From contig CAVZJG010000003.1 of the NCBI GenBank assembly GCA_963775575.1, forward strand, positions 496,001 through 560,000: a stretch of 64,000 nucleotides of DNA, written 5' to 3'. Under the pieces are notes generated by a model. The model saw only the letters and a list, made by a program, of their open reading frames with translations, made no database searches and had not been told where the DNA came from. Below are positions 38,809-47,950 of this stretch, piece by piece; within the stretch, counting starts at the first letter, position 1, and each line of letters starts with the position of its first letter. Position numbers and translations under genes: made by a program. The stretch comes from Roseiarcus sp963775575. Its GTDB lineage: Bacteria > Pseudomonadota > Alphaproteobacteria > Rhizobiales > Beijerinckiaceae.

Positions 38809-39849
38809 ATGGCCCGCGATGCAGCCGAACTGGCGCGTCGTCTCGCGCGCGATGCCGAGACGGTGTGCCGATACTATCTTTCCAACGGTCGCCTCGAGGG
38901 CCGCTATTGGCTGGTCGGCGACGTTCGCAACACACCCGGCCGCTCCTTGTTCGTTCGGTTGAAGGGGCCGGAGACCGGCAAAGGCGCAGCCGGCAAATGG
39001 ACCGACGCCGCCACCGGCGAGCACGGCGATCTCCTCGACGTTATCCGCGAGAGCCGCGGCCTTGCCGACTTCCACGACGTCGCCGACGAGGCCCGGCGCT
39101 TCCTCAGCCTGCCGCGACCGGAGCTGGACCGAGTTTCGACGCGTCGATCAGCTCCGGCGCCGGCGGGATCGTCGGAATCGGCGCAGCGGCTGTTCGCGAT
39201 GTCGCAGCCGATTTTGGCCACAGTCGTAGAAACGTATTTGCGCAATCGCGGCGTTACTGCTTTGCAAGGAATCGGAAGCCTGCGCTTTCATCCCCGCTGC
39301 TACTATCGCCCGGACGCCTGGTCGCCGACCGAGACCTGGCCGGCGATGATCGCCGCGGTCACCGATCTCGACGGCAAGATCACCGGAGCGCATCGCACCT
39401 GGCTCGACCCTTCTGGCGACGACAAGGCGCCAATCGACACGCCGAGGCGAGCGATGGGCCATCTCTTAGGGCACGCCGTCCGCTTCGGCGTGGCAGGCGA
39501 AGTGATGGCGGCCGGCGAAGGCATCGAAACCATGCTGTCGCTCAGATGCGTCATCCCCACCATGCCGATGGCGGCGGCGCTCTCGGCCGCGCATCTCGCC
39601 GCCATCCTGTTCCCGGAGACGCTGCGCAGGCTCTACATCGCTCGCGACGACGATCCGGCTGGCGACAGCGCGATGGCGACTCTGATCGACCGAGCGCAGG
39701 AGACCGGGATCGAGGCGCTCCCACTCTCGCCGCGGCTCGGAGACTTCAACGAAGATCTTCGCACGCTCGGCATTGACGCCCTTCGGGCGGCCATCCGGGT
39801 TCAGGTCGCGCCGCAGGACGTCGCGCGCTTCATGGAATTGGCGGCGTGA
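38809..39849 (+). CDS. Toprim-domain protein (DUF7146-like primase fold)
   Basis: A 346-residue protein from ATG 38809 (MARDAAELARRLARDAETVC), one base after the helicase stop. The N-terminal CRYYLSNGRLEGRYWLVGDV and KWTDAATGEHGDLLDVIRES stretch is like the truncated zinc/primase lead of island primases. The toprim core is AAGEGIETMLSLRC and LYIARDDDPAGDSAM. It probably acts in DNA replication or priming together with the preceding helicase; it may lack a functional zinc finger. Confidence 0.82.
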   Translation: MARDAAELARRLARDAETVCRYYLSNGRLEGRYWLVGDVRNTPGRSLFVRLKGPETGKGAAGKWTDAATGEHGDLLDVIRESRGLADFHDVADEARRFLSLPRPELDRVSTRRSAPAPAGSSESAQRLFAMSQPILATVVETYLRNRGVTALQGIGSLRFHPRCYYRPDAWSPTETWPAMIAAVTDLDGKITGAHRTWLDPSGDDKAPIDTPRRAMGHLLGHAVRFGVAGEVMAAGEGIETMLSLRCVIPTMPMAAALSAAHLAAILFPETLRRLYIARDDDPAGDSAMATLIDRAQETGIEALPLSPRLGDFNEDLRTLGIDALRAAIRVQVAPQDVARFMELAA

Positions 39850-39996
39850 TCCGGAACTGTGCTGTGGGATCGGCGGCGGCGCCGATTTCGCGTCGTGTCG
39901 GATTGCGCGGCCTACCCTGGTCGGAGAGGACCGCGCCCACGGCCTTCTGAGAGGGCGACATTTGCGGCAAACGGCCCGGCCCGGCAATGGCTTCGC

Positions 39997-40051
39997 CCGG
40001 CTATTTTCCGCCGCCCCTTCGGGACTTTGCAGCGCGAAACAAAATAGCCGG
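39997..40051. repeat. Inverted repeat in the gap before the DUF2493 gene
   Basis: CCGGCTATTTT (39997-40007) pairs with AAAATAGCCGG (40041-40051). The remainder of the 39850-40177 gap has repeated CGCTTCGCTTCGGCCCTTCG-like runs, also seen near 42475-42510, and no gene. Confidence 0.6.
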
Positions 40052-40177
40052 TCTCCGCCATCCTCCGCTTCGCTTCGGCCCTTCGCTTCGCTCCGGGTGC
40101 AGGTCCGGTCCGCCCGCCGCCTTTCGTCGCCACGAAGGCCGCGATGGGCGCGGCCGATCCGACGAAGGAAAGCATCG

Positions 40178-41116
40178 ATGACAACCGACCACGACGACGC
40201 CGGCTACGAACCGCCGCACGCCTCATCCCCGACCGATCACGTCCTCGCCGAACTTCAGCTCTACGGCTACCGCCCCTTCCAAGACGAGCCCGACCCGAGA
40301 CCGCTGCCCGAAGCTCAGACCGTCGCCGGCGCCGTCGCCGACATCTTCGACGCTCTAGTCGCTAGCCTTGGCGACACCCGCCTCGAACCCGACCTCGAGA
40401 ATCTGCTCTGGTCGAGCGTCAACATCTTCCACCGCGCCGTCGGCCGGATCGAACGGGAACTCGACGACAACGAGCAGGCGCAGCGTCGCAGCCAGAAGGA
40501 ACAGGACGGCTCGGAAATCCGCTCGGTCGAACTGGAGCGCCTCACGGCGGAGGGACAAACGCTCATCGAGCGCAGGAACAGCATGGAGTTCTTCCGCGAC
40601 CAGGCCGCCGAACAATTCGGGCGCCACACCGGCTCATCCTGGCGGCCGCGCTCAGGCTCGAAAGTCAACCACCGCACGCTGACCTCGGCCATGATCGACA
40701 GCCGCGACTTCCTCGCCGCCAAGCGCCGGGCCGAAAACGAAGTGCTATTGCCCGCGGGACCCAAGATCGCCTTCACCGGCGGGTTCGACTTCAACGATCA
40801 CAAGCTGATCTGGGACAGGCTCGACAAGGTCCACGCCAAGCACCCCGACATGGTGTTGCTGCACGGCGGATCGCCCAAGGGCGCCGAACTGATCGCCGCC
40901 AAATGGGCCGAAAACCGTGAGGTGCCGCAGATCGCCTTCAAGCCCGACTGGACGAAGCACGCCAAGGCCGCGCCGTTCAAACGCAACGACCAGATGCTCG
41001 AAATCCTGCCGATCGGGGTCATAGTCTTCCCCGGCACCGGCATTCAGGAAAACCTCGCCGACAAAGCCAAAATGCTCGGCATCCCGGTTTGGAGGTTCGG
41101 CAATGGCGGCGCGTGA
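40178..41116 (+). CDS. DUF2493 (SLOG/YspA-like) protein
   Basis: A 312-residue protein from ATG 40178 (MTTDHDDAGYEPPHASSPTD). The C-terminal SLOG-type Rossmann fold shows KIAFTGGFDFNDHKLIWDRL, LLHGGSPKGAELIAAKWAEN and FPGTGIQENLADKAKMLGIP, the usual DUF2493 blocks that bind nucleotide-like ligands. The N-terminal half is helical, with ELDDNEQAQRRSQKEQDGSE as probable coiled coil. A regular island backbone protein of unknown role. Confidence 0.85.
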   Translation: MTTDHDDAGYEPPHASSPTDHVLAELQLYGYRPFQDEPDPRPLPEAQTVAGAVADIFDALVASLGDTRLEPDLENLLWSSVNIFHRAVGRIERELDDNEQAQRRSQKEQDGSEIRSVELERLTAEGQTLIERRNSMEFFRDQAAEQFGRHTGSSWRPRSGSKVNHRTLTSAMIDSRDFLAAKRRAENEVLLPAGPKIAFTGGFDFNDHKLIWDRLDKVHAKHPDMVLLHGGSPKGAELIAAKWAENREVPQIAFKPDWTKHAKAAPFKRNDQMLEILPIGVIVFPGTGIQENLADKAKMLGIPVWRFGNGGA

Positions 41117-41523
41117 GCGCCGCCGCAACTCTGCGGAGACGCAAACCCGCGCATCCATAGAAGCGTATTCCCGCGTTTACTCAAAGCCGCATTTCAGTCC
41201 GGATTGCACATGACGCCAACCCGGGCCACGCCCGTGTAGCGCTCTGGGCCGGCCATCCCGCCGTTCGATCGCGAGGACTTTCTTCGCGTGGCGCCATTCG
41301 CTGCCGGCAAACGCCGCCAACACATCCACAACCAACAGTTCCGCAATGCAGCCGGGAGCTCACGTCCTGATTCGAGCCGGCCTCGCTTACGACACGCCGG
41401 ATCAGGCGAAATGTGCAGCGGCGCCGGATTCCAAACCCTCGACACTTGGGCTATCGTGAAGCCCGCGCCGTGGTGGTGGTGGAAGGCGCGGCCGTCTGAC
41501 CTTTTGTCACGAAGGCTTCCACC
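41117..41523. other. 407-bp gap without a convincing gene
   Basis: Only short overlapping frames with poor codon character are present. The ACCCGGGCCACGCCCGTG and GCGCCGTGGTGGTGGTGGAA stretches were noted without a clear structure. A leader for the 41524 gene may lie at its right end (CACGAAGGCTTCCACCATG). Confidence 0.5.
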
Positions 41524-42000
41524 ATGCTTATTCCAGGCATCGTTCTCAGCGTTGTCGGCGTCGGCTTCTTCTGCTGGCTGCTGTTCACGCTGGCCGTCTA
41601 CGCGCTCCCCTTCTTCGCGGGGCTGACCATAGGTCTCGACGCCTTCCACGGCGGCTCGGGCGTTATCGGCGCGCTTGTCATTGCCGTCTTGGCCGGCGGC
41701 GCAATCCTGGCGATCGGACAGATCGCTTTCGCATCGGCGCCAACGCCGCTCATCCGCGCCGTAATCGCGCTCGTCTATGCCGTGCCGGCGGCTACCGCCG
41801 GCTATCACGCCACGCTCGGACTCGCGCTCGTCGCCGTCCCCTCCGAAGGCTGGCGCGAGGCGTTCGCCGTTGTCGGCGCCATTCTCGTCGGCGGCACGGC
41901 TTTCGCCCGCATGTTTTTGTTCGTCCCGCCGACGGTCGGGCGGCGCGTTGCAGGCCCGGTTCAATCATTGCCTCTGGCGCCAGCGGTCAGCGAGAGCTGA
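41524..42000 (+). CDS. Island membrane protein of unknown function
   Basis: A 158-residue protein, MLIPGIVLSVVGVGFFCWLL, with four to five hydrophobic helices and little polar sequence, so an inner-membrane protein. No family motif recognised. It stands alone between gaps on either side. Confidence 0.7.
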   Translation: MLIPGIVLSVVGVGFFCWLLFTLAVYALPFFAGLTIGLDAFHGGSGVIGALVIAVLAGGAILAIGQIAFASAPTPLIRAVIALVYAVPAATAGYHATLGLALVAVPSEGWREAFAVVGAILVGGTAFARMFLFVPPTVGRRVAGPVQSLPLAPAVSES

Positions 42001-42635
42001 GCCCGCGCCGTCCTCGTCGCTCGGTTGGATATCGGCGCCACGACCGCTCGTCCGCGCGATCGAGAACGTCGCCGCACTTGGAGCGCTCGGGTCCGTCAGC
42101 GCCTCTGAGCCCGCCGAGATGCGTTCCAGCGGCAGGGTCGTTGTCGTCGTCCCGGTTGGAACAGATCAGGGCGCCATCCTTTCTATCCGCCACGGCTCCT
42201 TTTTCTTCGCCTGGTAGGCCGGACCTCTTGTGCGCGGCGCTCGACGTCCGCCACGTCTTTTCCTGAGGATGCTGTTCGGCGCGCGGACCACACGGCCTCT
42301 CTATGGCTTGATCTGGCCGAAGGACGGCTTCGCCTCGATCGCCTGAGCCGCAACGGCGCCGGATCGACTTTCTTCCCCTGGGCTTGCCACCCCGCGGGGC
42401 AGGCCCCGTGGGGACCCCGGTTCGCCCATTCCTCGCGAGGCAAGAAAGCATGCCCCCGCGAAGGCGGGGGTCTCCCCTTCGCCATCCTCCGCTGCGCTCC
42501 GGCCCTTAGGCCACCCCATCGCGAAAAAGCGCGACGAGGACCCTGGCCGTCGGGTGCGGCGTCGATCGCCTTCGGCTTCCCGATCGCCATCGAGGCCGCG
42601 GTGGTCGCGAGCCCGAAAGCTCTAGGAGAAGTGTC
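42001..42635. other. 635-bp gap; hairpins and GC-rich repeats
   Basis: No supported gene. It holds the strong hairpin CCCCCGC-GAAG-GCGGGGG (42453-42470) followed by TCTCCCCTTC, and the CGCCATCCTCCGCTGCGCTC run similar to the 39850-40177 gap. AGGAG at its right end serves the DUF736 gene. Confidence 0.5.
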
Positions 42636-42959
42636 ATGGCTAACATCGGTTCCTTCAAGAAGTCCGGCAGCGAGTTCCAGGGCGAGATCGTCACCCTGAG
42701 CGTCCAGGCCAAGGGCGTCCGCATCGTCCCCGAGACCAACCGGGCCAACGACAACGCCCCCAGCCATCGGATCTATGTCGGCCGCGCCGAGATCGGGGCC
42801 GCCTGGTCGAAGCGCTCCAGCGAGGGCCGCGACTATCTCTCGGTCAAACTGGACGACCCGAGCTTCAACGCGCCGATCTACGCCAACCTCTTCGACGACG
42901 AGGACGGCGAAGGCTACACCCTCATCTGGTCCCGCAGCCGCAAGGCCAACGGCGACTGA
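42636..42959 (+). CDS. DUF736 family protein
   Basis: A 107-residue protein, MANIGSFKKSGSEFQGEIVT, with RIVPETNRANDNAPSHRIYV and LSVKLDDPSFNAPIYANLFD; the whole protein matches DUF736, found on most rhizobial plasmids and islands. AGGAGAAG precedes the ATG by a short spacer. Role unknown; abundant expression is implied by the strong start. Confidence 0.92.
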   Translation: MANIGSFKKSGSEFQGEIVTLSVQAKGVRIVPETNRANDNAPSHRIYVGRAEIGAAWSKRSSEGRDYLSVKLDDPSFNAPIYANLFDDEDGEGYTLIWSRSRKANGD

Positions 42960-43413
42960 GCCGGACCTGCAAACGCTCCGCCCGGTCCTCCGGGCGGGGC
43001 TTTCCCGTCTTCACGGTCTTTCGCCGACCGCGGAGAACAAAACAGCGGCGCGCTCCCTCGCCCGCGGTGCTCAAGAAGGCAATACGCGCGCGCAATCGCA
43101 TGCTCGACGAATTGCGCTCTCGGATCGAGCCAACAAGAACGCGCCGCGACCGCGACGCCCGGTCGCGCCCTTCGACGCGCGAGCATGACATCAGATCGTC
43201 GCGGGGGCGGCGTAACATCGCACCTACTCACCGAGGTGGCCGATGATGGCGTCAATAGCGCCACAGCATGGCTGTCACGCTGGTCGCCACTCGCGTTCTC
43301 GTTTCGACGAAAGGCTTCGTGCTCTGGCCGCGCCAGGCACAGGAGCGTTTCACCCCAGCGCCCGTCGGTGTCGCGTTGATTTGCGCGGATCCGGCTTTGC
43401 GGAACCGTGGTTT
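42960..43413. other. 454-bp gap without a convincing gene
   Basis: The CCGCCCGGTCCTCCGGGCGG hairpin right after the DUF736 stop (about 42979-42998) is a likely terminator. Beyond it no ORF shows coding character. Confidence 0.5.
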
Positions 43414-43668
43414 TCAGGATTTGCGTTTCGACGCCTTTGCGCCTTCATTGCGCGCCTCGTCGTCCGGCGTGACCAGATCGATGTGACTGACGCCAAGCGC
43501 GCTGGCGAGATGAAAGAGCGTCACGACAGTCGGGTTGCGCCGTCCCCGTTCCAGATCGCTCACATATTGCTGCGTGAAGCCCGAGACCTCGGCGAAACGC
43601 TCCTGGGTGAAGCCCTTCTCCCTGCGAAATCTCCCGAAATTCCGGCCCACGAGTTTGCGCATGTCCAT
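43414..43668 (-). CDS. XRE-family transcriptional regulator
   Basis: An 84-residue protein, MDMRKLVGRNFGRFRREKGF. The helix-turn-helix spans TQERFAEVSGFTQQYVSDLE RGRRNPTV. This single-domain Cro/C1-type regulator is the usual switch protein of rhizobial islands and probably controls the divergent DUF2285 and transfer genes. AT-rich promoter DNA (ATAATATG) lies between it and the 43833 gene. Confidence 0.88.
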   Translation of the reverse strand: MDMRKLVGRNFGRFRREKGFTQERFAEVSGFTQQYVSDLERGRRNPTVVTLFHLASALGVSHIDLVTPDDEARNEGAKASKRKS

Positions 43669-43832
43669 ATGCGCACGTTGGGGCTTTACATACTATGAGG
43701 TTTATCTCCTATAATATGTATTCTCGACCCATGCTCTCGCGCTATCTAAAATAAGGCTAAACTTTGGCGAATGTGTCGTAAGCCAGCGCACGTTCGTTGG
43801 TGGGAGCCCATTCTTTGTCACGCAGGATCCCA

Positions 43833-44111
43833 ATGCGGAAACCACCGCTCAATTCCGATGTCGCCGATGTCGCGCCGACCGATCCGGCGCTGGCGACGTA
43901 CGACGAACAGCACCTGATCACTTACCTGCGGCTTCTCGACGCAGACGCCGAAGGCGCCGATTGGCGAGAAGTTGCGACGATCGTGTTGCACATCGATCCG
44001 GATCGCGAGCCAGGACGCGCACAGCGCGCCTTCGAAAGCCATCTGGCTCGGGCCAAGTGGATGATAGAACACGGTTATCGTCATCTGTTGCGCGGCGGAG
44101 CGCCGGATTGA
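43833..44111 (+). CDS. DUF2285-type DNA-binding protein
   Basis: A 92-residue protein from ATG 43833 (MRKPPLNSDVADVAPTDPAL), with AGGATCC before it. YLRLLDADAEGADWREVATI and RAKWMIEHGYRHLLRGGAPD are the DUF2285 signature, thought to bind DNA. Divergent from the XRE gene. A longer relative follows at 44274. Confidence 0.83.
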   Translation: MRKPPLNSDVADVAPTDPALATYDEQHLITYLRLLDADAEGADWREVATIVLHIDPDREPGRAQRAFESHLARAKWMIEHGYRHLLRGGAPD

Positions 44112-44273
44112 AGCAGATCGTCGTTCGCGGCGCCGAAGTCGAAATTGTTCGCACCTCAACGATCGCTTCTGTGCATCGCGTGATGCACAATTGAGGACTT
44201 CCCTCAACTCATCATCGCCAAAATCATGGCGCCGTCATCAATTACCGCTCACGCCGAAAGGGAAAACGACGCG

Positions 44274-45042
44274 ATGCCCCATTTTGATTGGCGATCACCG
44301 GAGACATACGACCGCGCCGCGGAACTCGAGCCGACGGGCCTTGCTTGGGAATGTCTTCGTCGAAATCCGGATTATCGTCGGGATCATCACGAACTCGCAC
44401 ATTCAGACCCTGAAACCAACGTGAGCGCGATGTTCAGAAAGCGCTGGGGCCTCTGTTTTCGCCGCTGACCCAGGACTATCTTCGCACGATCAAGCGATAT
44501 TCTGGGCGCCGGAAGTTCTGCCGACAATTGTTCCAATCGTTCGAACCCTCACCGGCGCCGCCGAGAATGTCCTCGATCTGGCGGATTTGTTCGCGGACGA
44601 GTCACGGCGAGCGTCTGACGGTTGGCATGTTCTTTTCCGCCTTTGCGGGATCGAGCACCGGGTCTTTTTGAAAGAGGCGCCGGTCATCGGCGAGTCTTAC
44701 GCCGTCGAACTGCCGTTCGACGATGTCTTCGATATTCGCGTGCATGCCGCGCGCCGTCTCTGGCGCGCGCTCAATGGGCGTTGTGCTGGCCCGGCTTTCC
44801 ATCAGCTTTCTCGACAGCGCCGACAGCGGCTGGCGCTGGCGCTCCGCGCCCTTGACGCCCGAAACGAGGGCGCCACTTATCGGACGATCGCCGAGGGTCT
44901 GTTCGGAGCCAAACGCATTCCCGAACGAGCCTGGAAGACCCACGACTTGCGCAACCGGACCATTCGCCTTGTGCGAAGTGGTTTGGCGCTGATGCGCGGC
45001 GGCTACCGCAAACTGCTGCACCTGTCGCGTCGAAAGCAGTAG
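44274..45042 (+). pseudogene. DUF6499/DUF2285-type transcriptional regulator, frameshifted
   Basis: The N-terminal part MPHFDWRSPETYDRAAELEP to KRWGLCFRR is followed by TGA. One extra base (T44466) causes it, since the next frame resumes DPGLSSHDQAIFWAPEVLPT and runs to LALMRGGYRKLLHLSRRKQ at 45042. The restored product is about 255 residues, the normal length. Its C-terminal half repeats the DUF2285 pattern. It may be inactive, or this may be a sequencing error. Confidence 0.75.
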
Positions 45043-45183
45043 CGAACCGTTCCCGCTGAGAGGGGGCGCCACAAATCCACCCCCTCATATTCGGCATCCC
45101 CCTTCGCCGTTCTGCTCCGCCAACGTGACCTCCAACGCTCCGCTGACCTCGGCGGCGCTCCACGAGATCACGGAGGCCCTCAA

Positions 45184-45468
45184 ATGCCCGATCCCCTGGC
45201 CGGTTTGCCGCCGCGCTTTCTCAGAACGCCCGAAGCCGCGCGCTTCCTCGGTCTATCCGGTCGCACGCTGGAGAAGCACCGCACCTACGGCACGGGTCCG
45301 AAGTACCGCAAGATCGGCGGCCGCGTGGTCTATGCGCTCGACGACCTCCAGGCTTGGGCCGATGTCGGCGCCAAGAGTTCGACCTCCGATCCCGGCGTCG
45401 GAACCGTCTTTCCCGCCAAGCGCCATGGCGCCGTCCCCCTGGCCTATGCCGGCCGGCCGCGGCGCTGA
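45184..45468 (+). CDS. AlpA/MerR-like helix-turn-helix protein
   Basis: A 94-residue protein, MPDPLAGLPPRFLRTPEAAR. FLRTPEAARFLGLSGRTLEK followed by GTGPKYRKIGGRVVYALDDL is the excisionase/AlpA-type winged helix. In this position, just before repA, the gene is constant in rhizobial islands; it could be the excisionase or a replication regulator. It ends 5 bp before the repA ATG. Confidence 0.87.
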   Translation: MPDPLAGLPPRFLRTPEAARFLGLSGRTLEKHRTYGTGPKYRKIGGRVVYALDDLQAWADVGAKSSTSDPGVGTVFPAKRHGAVPLAYAGRPRR

Positions 45469-45473
45469 CTCTC

Positions 45474-46376
45474 ATGTCGAGCAAGCGCGTGTTTCCCCAT
45501 CATCGCGAGAATTCGGCGCGTGAACAGCTCGATCTGTTCCGCGCGCTTCCCGGCGATCTCGCGCCGCGCGACGCGCAGGACCTCATGGCCTATCCCTTCT
45601 TCTCCCTCGCCAAGTCGAAGCGCCTGGCCCCGATTGATTTCAGGGCGGGCCCGATCTCTATCCGCGTGGAGGCCGTCCCAGAGCATGGCATGGCGACCAT
45701 CTGGGACGCCGATGTGCTGATCTGGGCGGCGTCCCAGATCGTCCACGCGCGAGACGCCGGCCTCAAGACCTCCCGCCTGATGGCGGCGACGCCATACGAG
45801 ATCCTGACCTTCGTCGGCCGCGGCGCCAGCGCCCGCGACTATCAGCGGCTCAAGGCCGGGCTCGACCGGCTCCAGTCCACCACGGTCGCGACCTCGATCC
45901 GGCAGCCGGCCGAACGTCGTCGTCATCGCTTTTCCTGGATCAACGAATGGAAGGAGACGTCCGACGCCCACGGCCGCGCGCTTGGGATCGAGATGATCCT
46001 GCCCGACTGGTTCTACGTCGGCGTCCTCGATGACGCGCTCGTTCTCACCATCGATCGAGACTATTTCGCACTGACCGGCGGCATCGAGCGCTGGCTCTAT
46101 CGCCTCGTGCGCAAGCATGGCGGCCGTCAGGAATATGGCTGGAGCTTCAACTTCGCCTATCTGCACGCCAAGTCCGGCAGCCTCTCGCCGATCAAGCATT
46201 TCGCATACGACCTGCGCGACATCGTCCGCCGCCAGCCCTTGCCCGGCTACAGCCTGGCGATCGAGCGCAACGCCTCTGGCGGAGAGCGGCTCGAGTTCAA
46301 ACCGTCATCCATTAATCCGCTCGCGCAGCCCTTGCGGCGTTTTCAGCGCGCGGCCTGCCCTGGGGATAACCTGTGA
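45474..46376 (+). CDS. Replication initiator RepA-type protein
   Basis: A 300-residue protein from ATG 45474 (MSSKRVFPHHRENSAREQLD). PYEILTFVGRGASARDYQRL, RFSWINEWKETSDAHGRALG and GIERWLYRLVRKHGGRQEYG are the blocks of plasmid RepA (TrfA/RepA-like winged-helix initiators). Three iteron-like repeats follow its stop. It may allow limited plasmid-like replication of the excised element. Confidence 0.88.
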   Translation: MSSKRVFPHHRENSAREQLDLFRALPGDLAPRDAQDLMAYPFFSLAKSKRLAPIDFRAGPISIRVEAVPEHGMATIWDADVLIWAASQIVHARDAGLKTSRLMAATPYEILTFVGRGASARDYQRLKAGLDRLQSTTVATSIRQPAERRRHRFSWINEWKETSDAHGRALGIEMILPDWFYVGVLDDALVLTIDRDYFALTGGIERWLYRLVRKHGGRQEYGWSFNFAYLHAKSGSLSPIKHFAYDLRDIVRRQPLPGYSLAIERNASGGERLEFKPSSINPLAQPLRRFQRAACPGDNL

Positions 46377-46383
46377 ATCCCTT

Positions 46384-46446
46384 CGTGCCATCAAGGACCA
46401 CAGCTCCCGTGCCATCGGGGACCCGATCCCCGTGCTATCGCGGACC
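46384..46446. repeat. Three iteron-like direct repeats after repA
   Basis: CGTGCCATCAAGGACC (46384-46399), CGTGCCATCGGGGACC (46408-46423) and CGTGCTATCGCGGACC (46431-46446) are spaced 24 and 23 bp, about two helix turns. Direct repeats beside a RepA gene are the usual form of initiator-binding sites. An AT-richer stretch follows (46490-46545). Confidence 0.65.
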
Positions 46447-46506
46447 GAATTCGGGCGAAAAGCCATGGCGCTCAATAGATTGCGGAGCCCGTAACTTATC
46501 TAACCT

Positions 46507-46523
46507 AGAATCCTTCGGATTCT
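46507..46523 (+). terminator. Hairpin after the iterons
   Basis: AGAATCC-TTC-GGATTCT is a perfect 7-bp stem followed by TTCT. It may be a weak terminator for repA or part of the origin. Confidence 0.4.
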
Positions 46524-46587
46524 TTCTAACGGAAAGCGCGTTCTTTGCCGTTGAGGACAATTGTCCGCCAGCAGCGGGGAGCGCGCC

Positions 46588-47226
46588 ATGATCGTCGCGC
46601 TCCTCAATCAGAAAGGCGGCGTCGGCAAGACGACGCTGGCGCTGCATCTCGCCGGCGAATGGGCTCGGCAGGGCAAGCGCGTCACCCTCATCGATGCGGA
46701 CCCGCAAGGCTCGGCGCTCGACTGGTCCGAACAGCGCGCGAAAGAACGCCTCCCACGCCTGTTCGGCGTCATCGGCCTCGCTCGCGACACGCTCCACCGC
46801 GAGGCGCCGGAGATTGCGCGTGACGTCGATCATGTCGTGATCGACGGGCCGCCGCGTGTCGCATCGCTGATGCGCTCGACATTGCTCGCGGCCGATCTGG
46901 TGCTGGTTCCCGCGCAACCGTCGCCCTTCGACGGCTGGGCTTCCGGCGAGACGCTGAAACTGATCGACGAGGCGCGCATCTTCCGCTCCGAGCTCGCAGC
47001 GCGCTTCGTCCTCAATCGTTGCGCCATGCGCACCGTGATCGCACGCGAGACCGCCGCGGCGCTCGCCGATCATGAGCCGCCGGTGCTCGCTTCCCGCATC
47101 GGTCAGCGCGTCATCTTCGCCGACGCCGCACGCACCGGCCGGCTTGCCGGCGAGCTGGAGGCAGTCGGTCCCGCGACACGCGAGATCATGGCGCTCACCG
47201 CCGAAGTCGGGGCGCTCGCGCGATGA
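46588..47226 (+). CDS. ParA-family partition ATPase
   Basis: A 212-residue protein from ATG 46588 (MIVALLNQKGGVGKTTLALH). The deviant Walker A is KGGVGKTT, with LIDADPQGSALDWSEQR (Walker A' region) and HVVIDGPPR. The short form without N-terminal HTH is a type Ib ParA. It partitions the element with the small ribbon-helix-helix protein encoded next, overlapping by 4 bp. Confidence 0.93.
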   Translation: MIVALLNQKGGVGKTTLALHLAGEWARQGKRVTLIDADPQGSALDWSEQRAKERLPRLFGVIGLARDTLHREAPEIARDVDHVVIDGPPRVASLMRSTLLAADLVLVPAQPSPFDGWASGETLKLIDEARIFRSELAARFVLNRCAMRTVIARETAAALADHEPPVLASRIGQRVIFADAARTGRLAGELEAVGPATREIMALTAEVGALAR

Positions 47227-47477
47227 GCGGCCGCGATTCCAAACGCGCCTTCGTCGCGCGGCCGACCGACCCGGAGGCATGGGTTCGGCGACCCGATCCG
47301 GTCGCAACGAACGACGGCAAGGGCGACGTGTTCACGGCCCAACTCACCATCGACGTCACTCCAGAGCTGCGCGGGCGCATCAAGGTCGTCGCCTTCCAGC
47401 GCGGGGTGACCGTCGCCGACATGCTGCGCGAGCTCTTCGCGCGCGAATTCCCGGACAAAGCAGGAGGCGCGTCGTGA
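47223..47477 (+). CDS. Ribbon-helix-helix partition partner (ParG-like)
   Basis: An 84-residue protein, MSGRDSKRAFVARPTDPEAW. The C-terminal FTAQLTIDVTPELRGRIKVV plus FQRGVTVADMLRELFAREF has the ribbon-helix-helix pattern, with a flexible basic N-terminus that in ParG stimulates ParA. It overlaps parA and the next gene by 4 bp each. Confidence 0.8.
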   Translation: MSGRDSKRAFVARPTDPEAWVRRPDPVATNDGKGDVFTAQLTIDVTPELRGRIKVVAFQRGVTVADMLRELFAREFPDKAGGAS

Positions 47478-47950
47478 GCGATATCGCTGCGAACTTTACT
47501 CACGTCGAACTCACCTGGCTCGAGAAGCGGATCGAGCACTGGATCAGGTTCGGCAAAATTGTCTCCGACAAGATCCTCGATCGCCACCGGCGCATCGTCA
47601 GCTTCGCGCCTGGCAGCATTTTCGCCTTCGTCCGCTGGGCGTCGAACGACTTCGGCACCGTCGTTTCGCGCATCGATGTCATACGCGCGGTCGCGCCGGG
47701 CGAAGCGTTCTCGACCCTGCCTTTCGTCCGCCCCGGCGGCGACATCCTTCTGCGCACCGCCGGCTGGCCCAAGGTCGAACGCGTGCTCCAGACGATCGAC
47801 GCCATGGAGGCCGCTGGCATCGATCCCAGCGACGCCGCGCCCGACCACTGGCGACATGTCCACAACCGCCTGACCGCCGGCGAGGAGCCGCGGCCTTACA
47901 CGCCGGCTCGCCACAACGCCTGGCTTCTTCGGCAGAGAGCGGGCGCATGA
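47474..47950 (+). CDS. DUF2840 island protein
   Basis: A 158-residue protein from GTG 47474, overlapping the previous stop (GTGA): MSDIAANFTHVELTWLEKRI. GSIFAFVRWASNDFGTVVSR and YTPARHNAWLLRQRAGA are typical of DUF2840, constant between parA and traF in these elements. Function unknown. It overlaps traF by 4 bp. Confidence 0.85.
   Translation: MSDIAANFTHVELTWLEKRIEHWIRFGKIVSDKILDRHRRIVSFAPGSIFAFVRWASNDFGTVVSRIDVIRAVAPGEAFSTLPFVRPGGDILLRTAGWPKVERVLQTIDAMEAAGIDPSDAAPDHWRHVHNRLTAGEEPRPYTPARHNAWLLRQRAGA

Noticed and set aside
41194..41964. 256-codon minus-strand frame
   Set aside because: Mostly the shadow of the membrane protein at 41524-42000, with an Arg/Asp-rich translation lacking domains.
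44112..44273. Short frames between the two DUF2285-type genes
   Set aside because: Too short and without a ribosome site; treated as intergenic.
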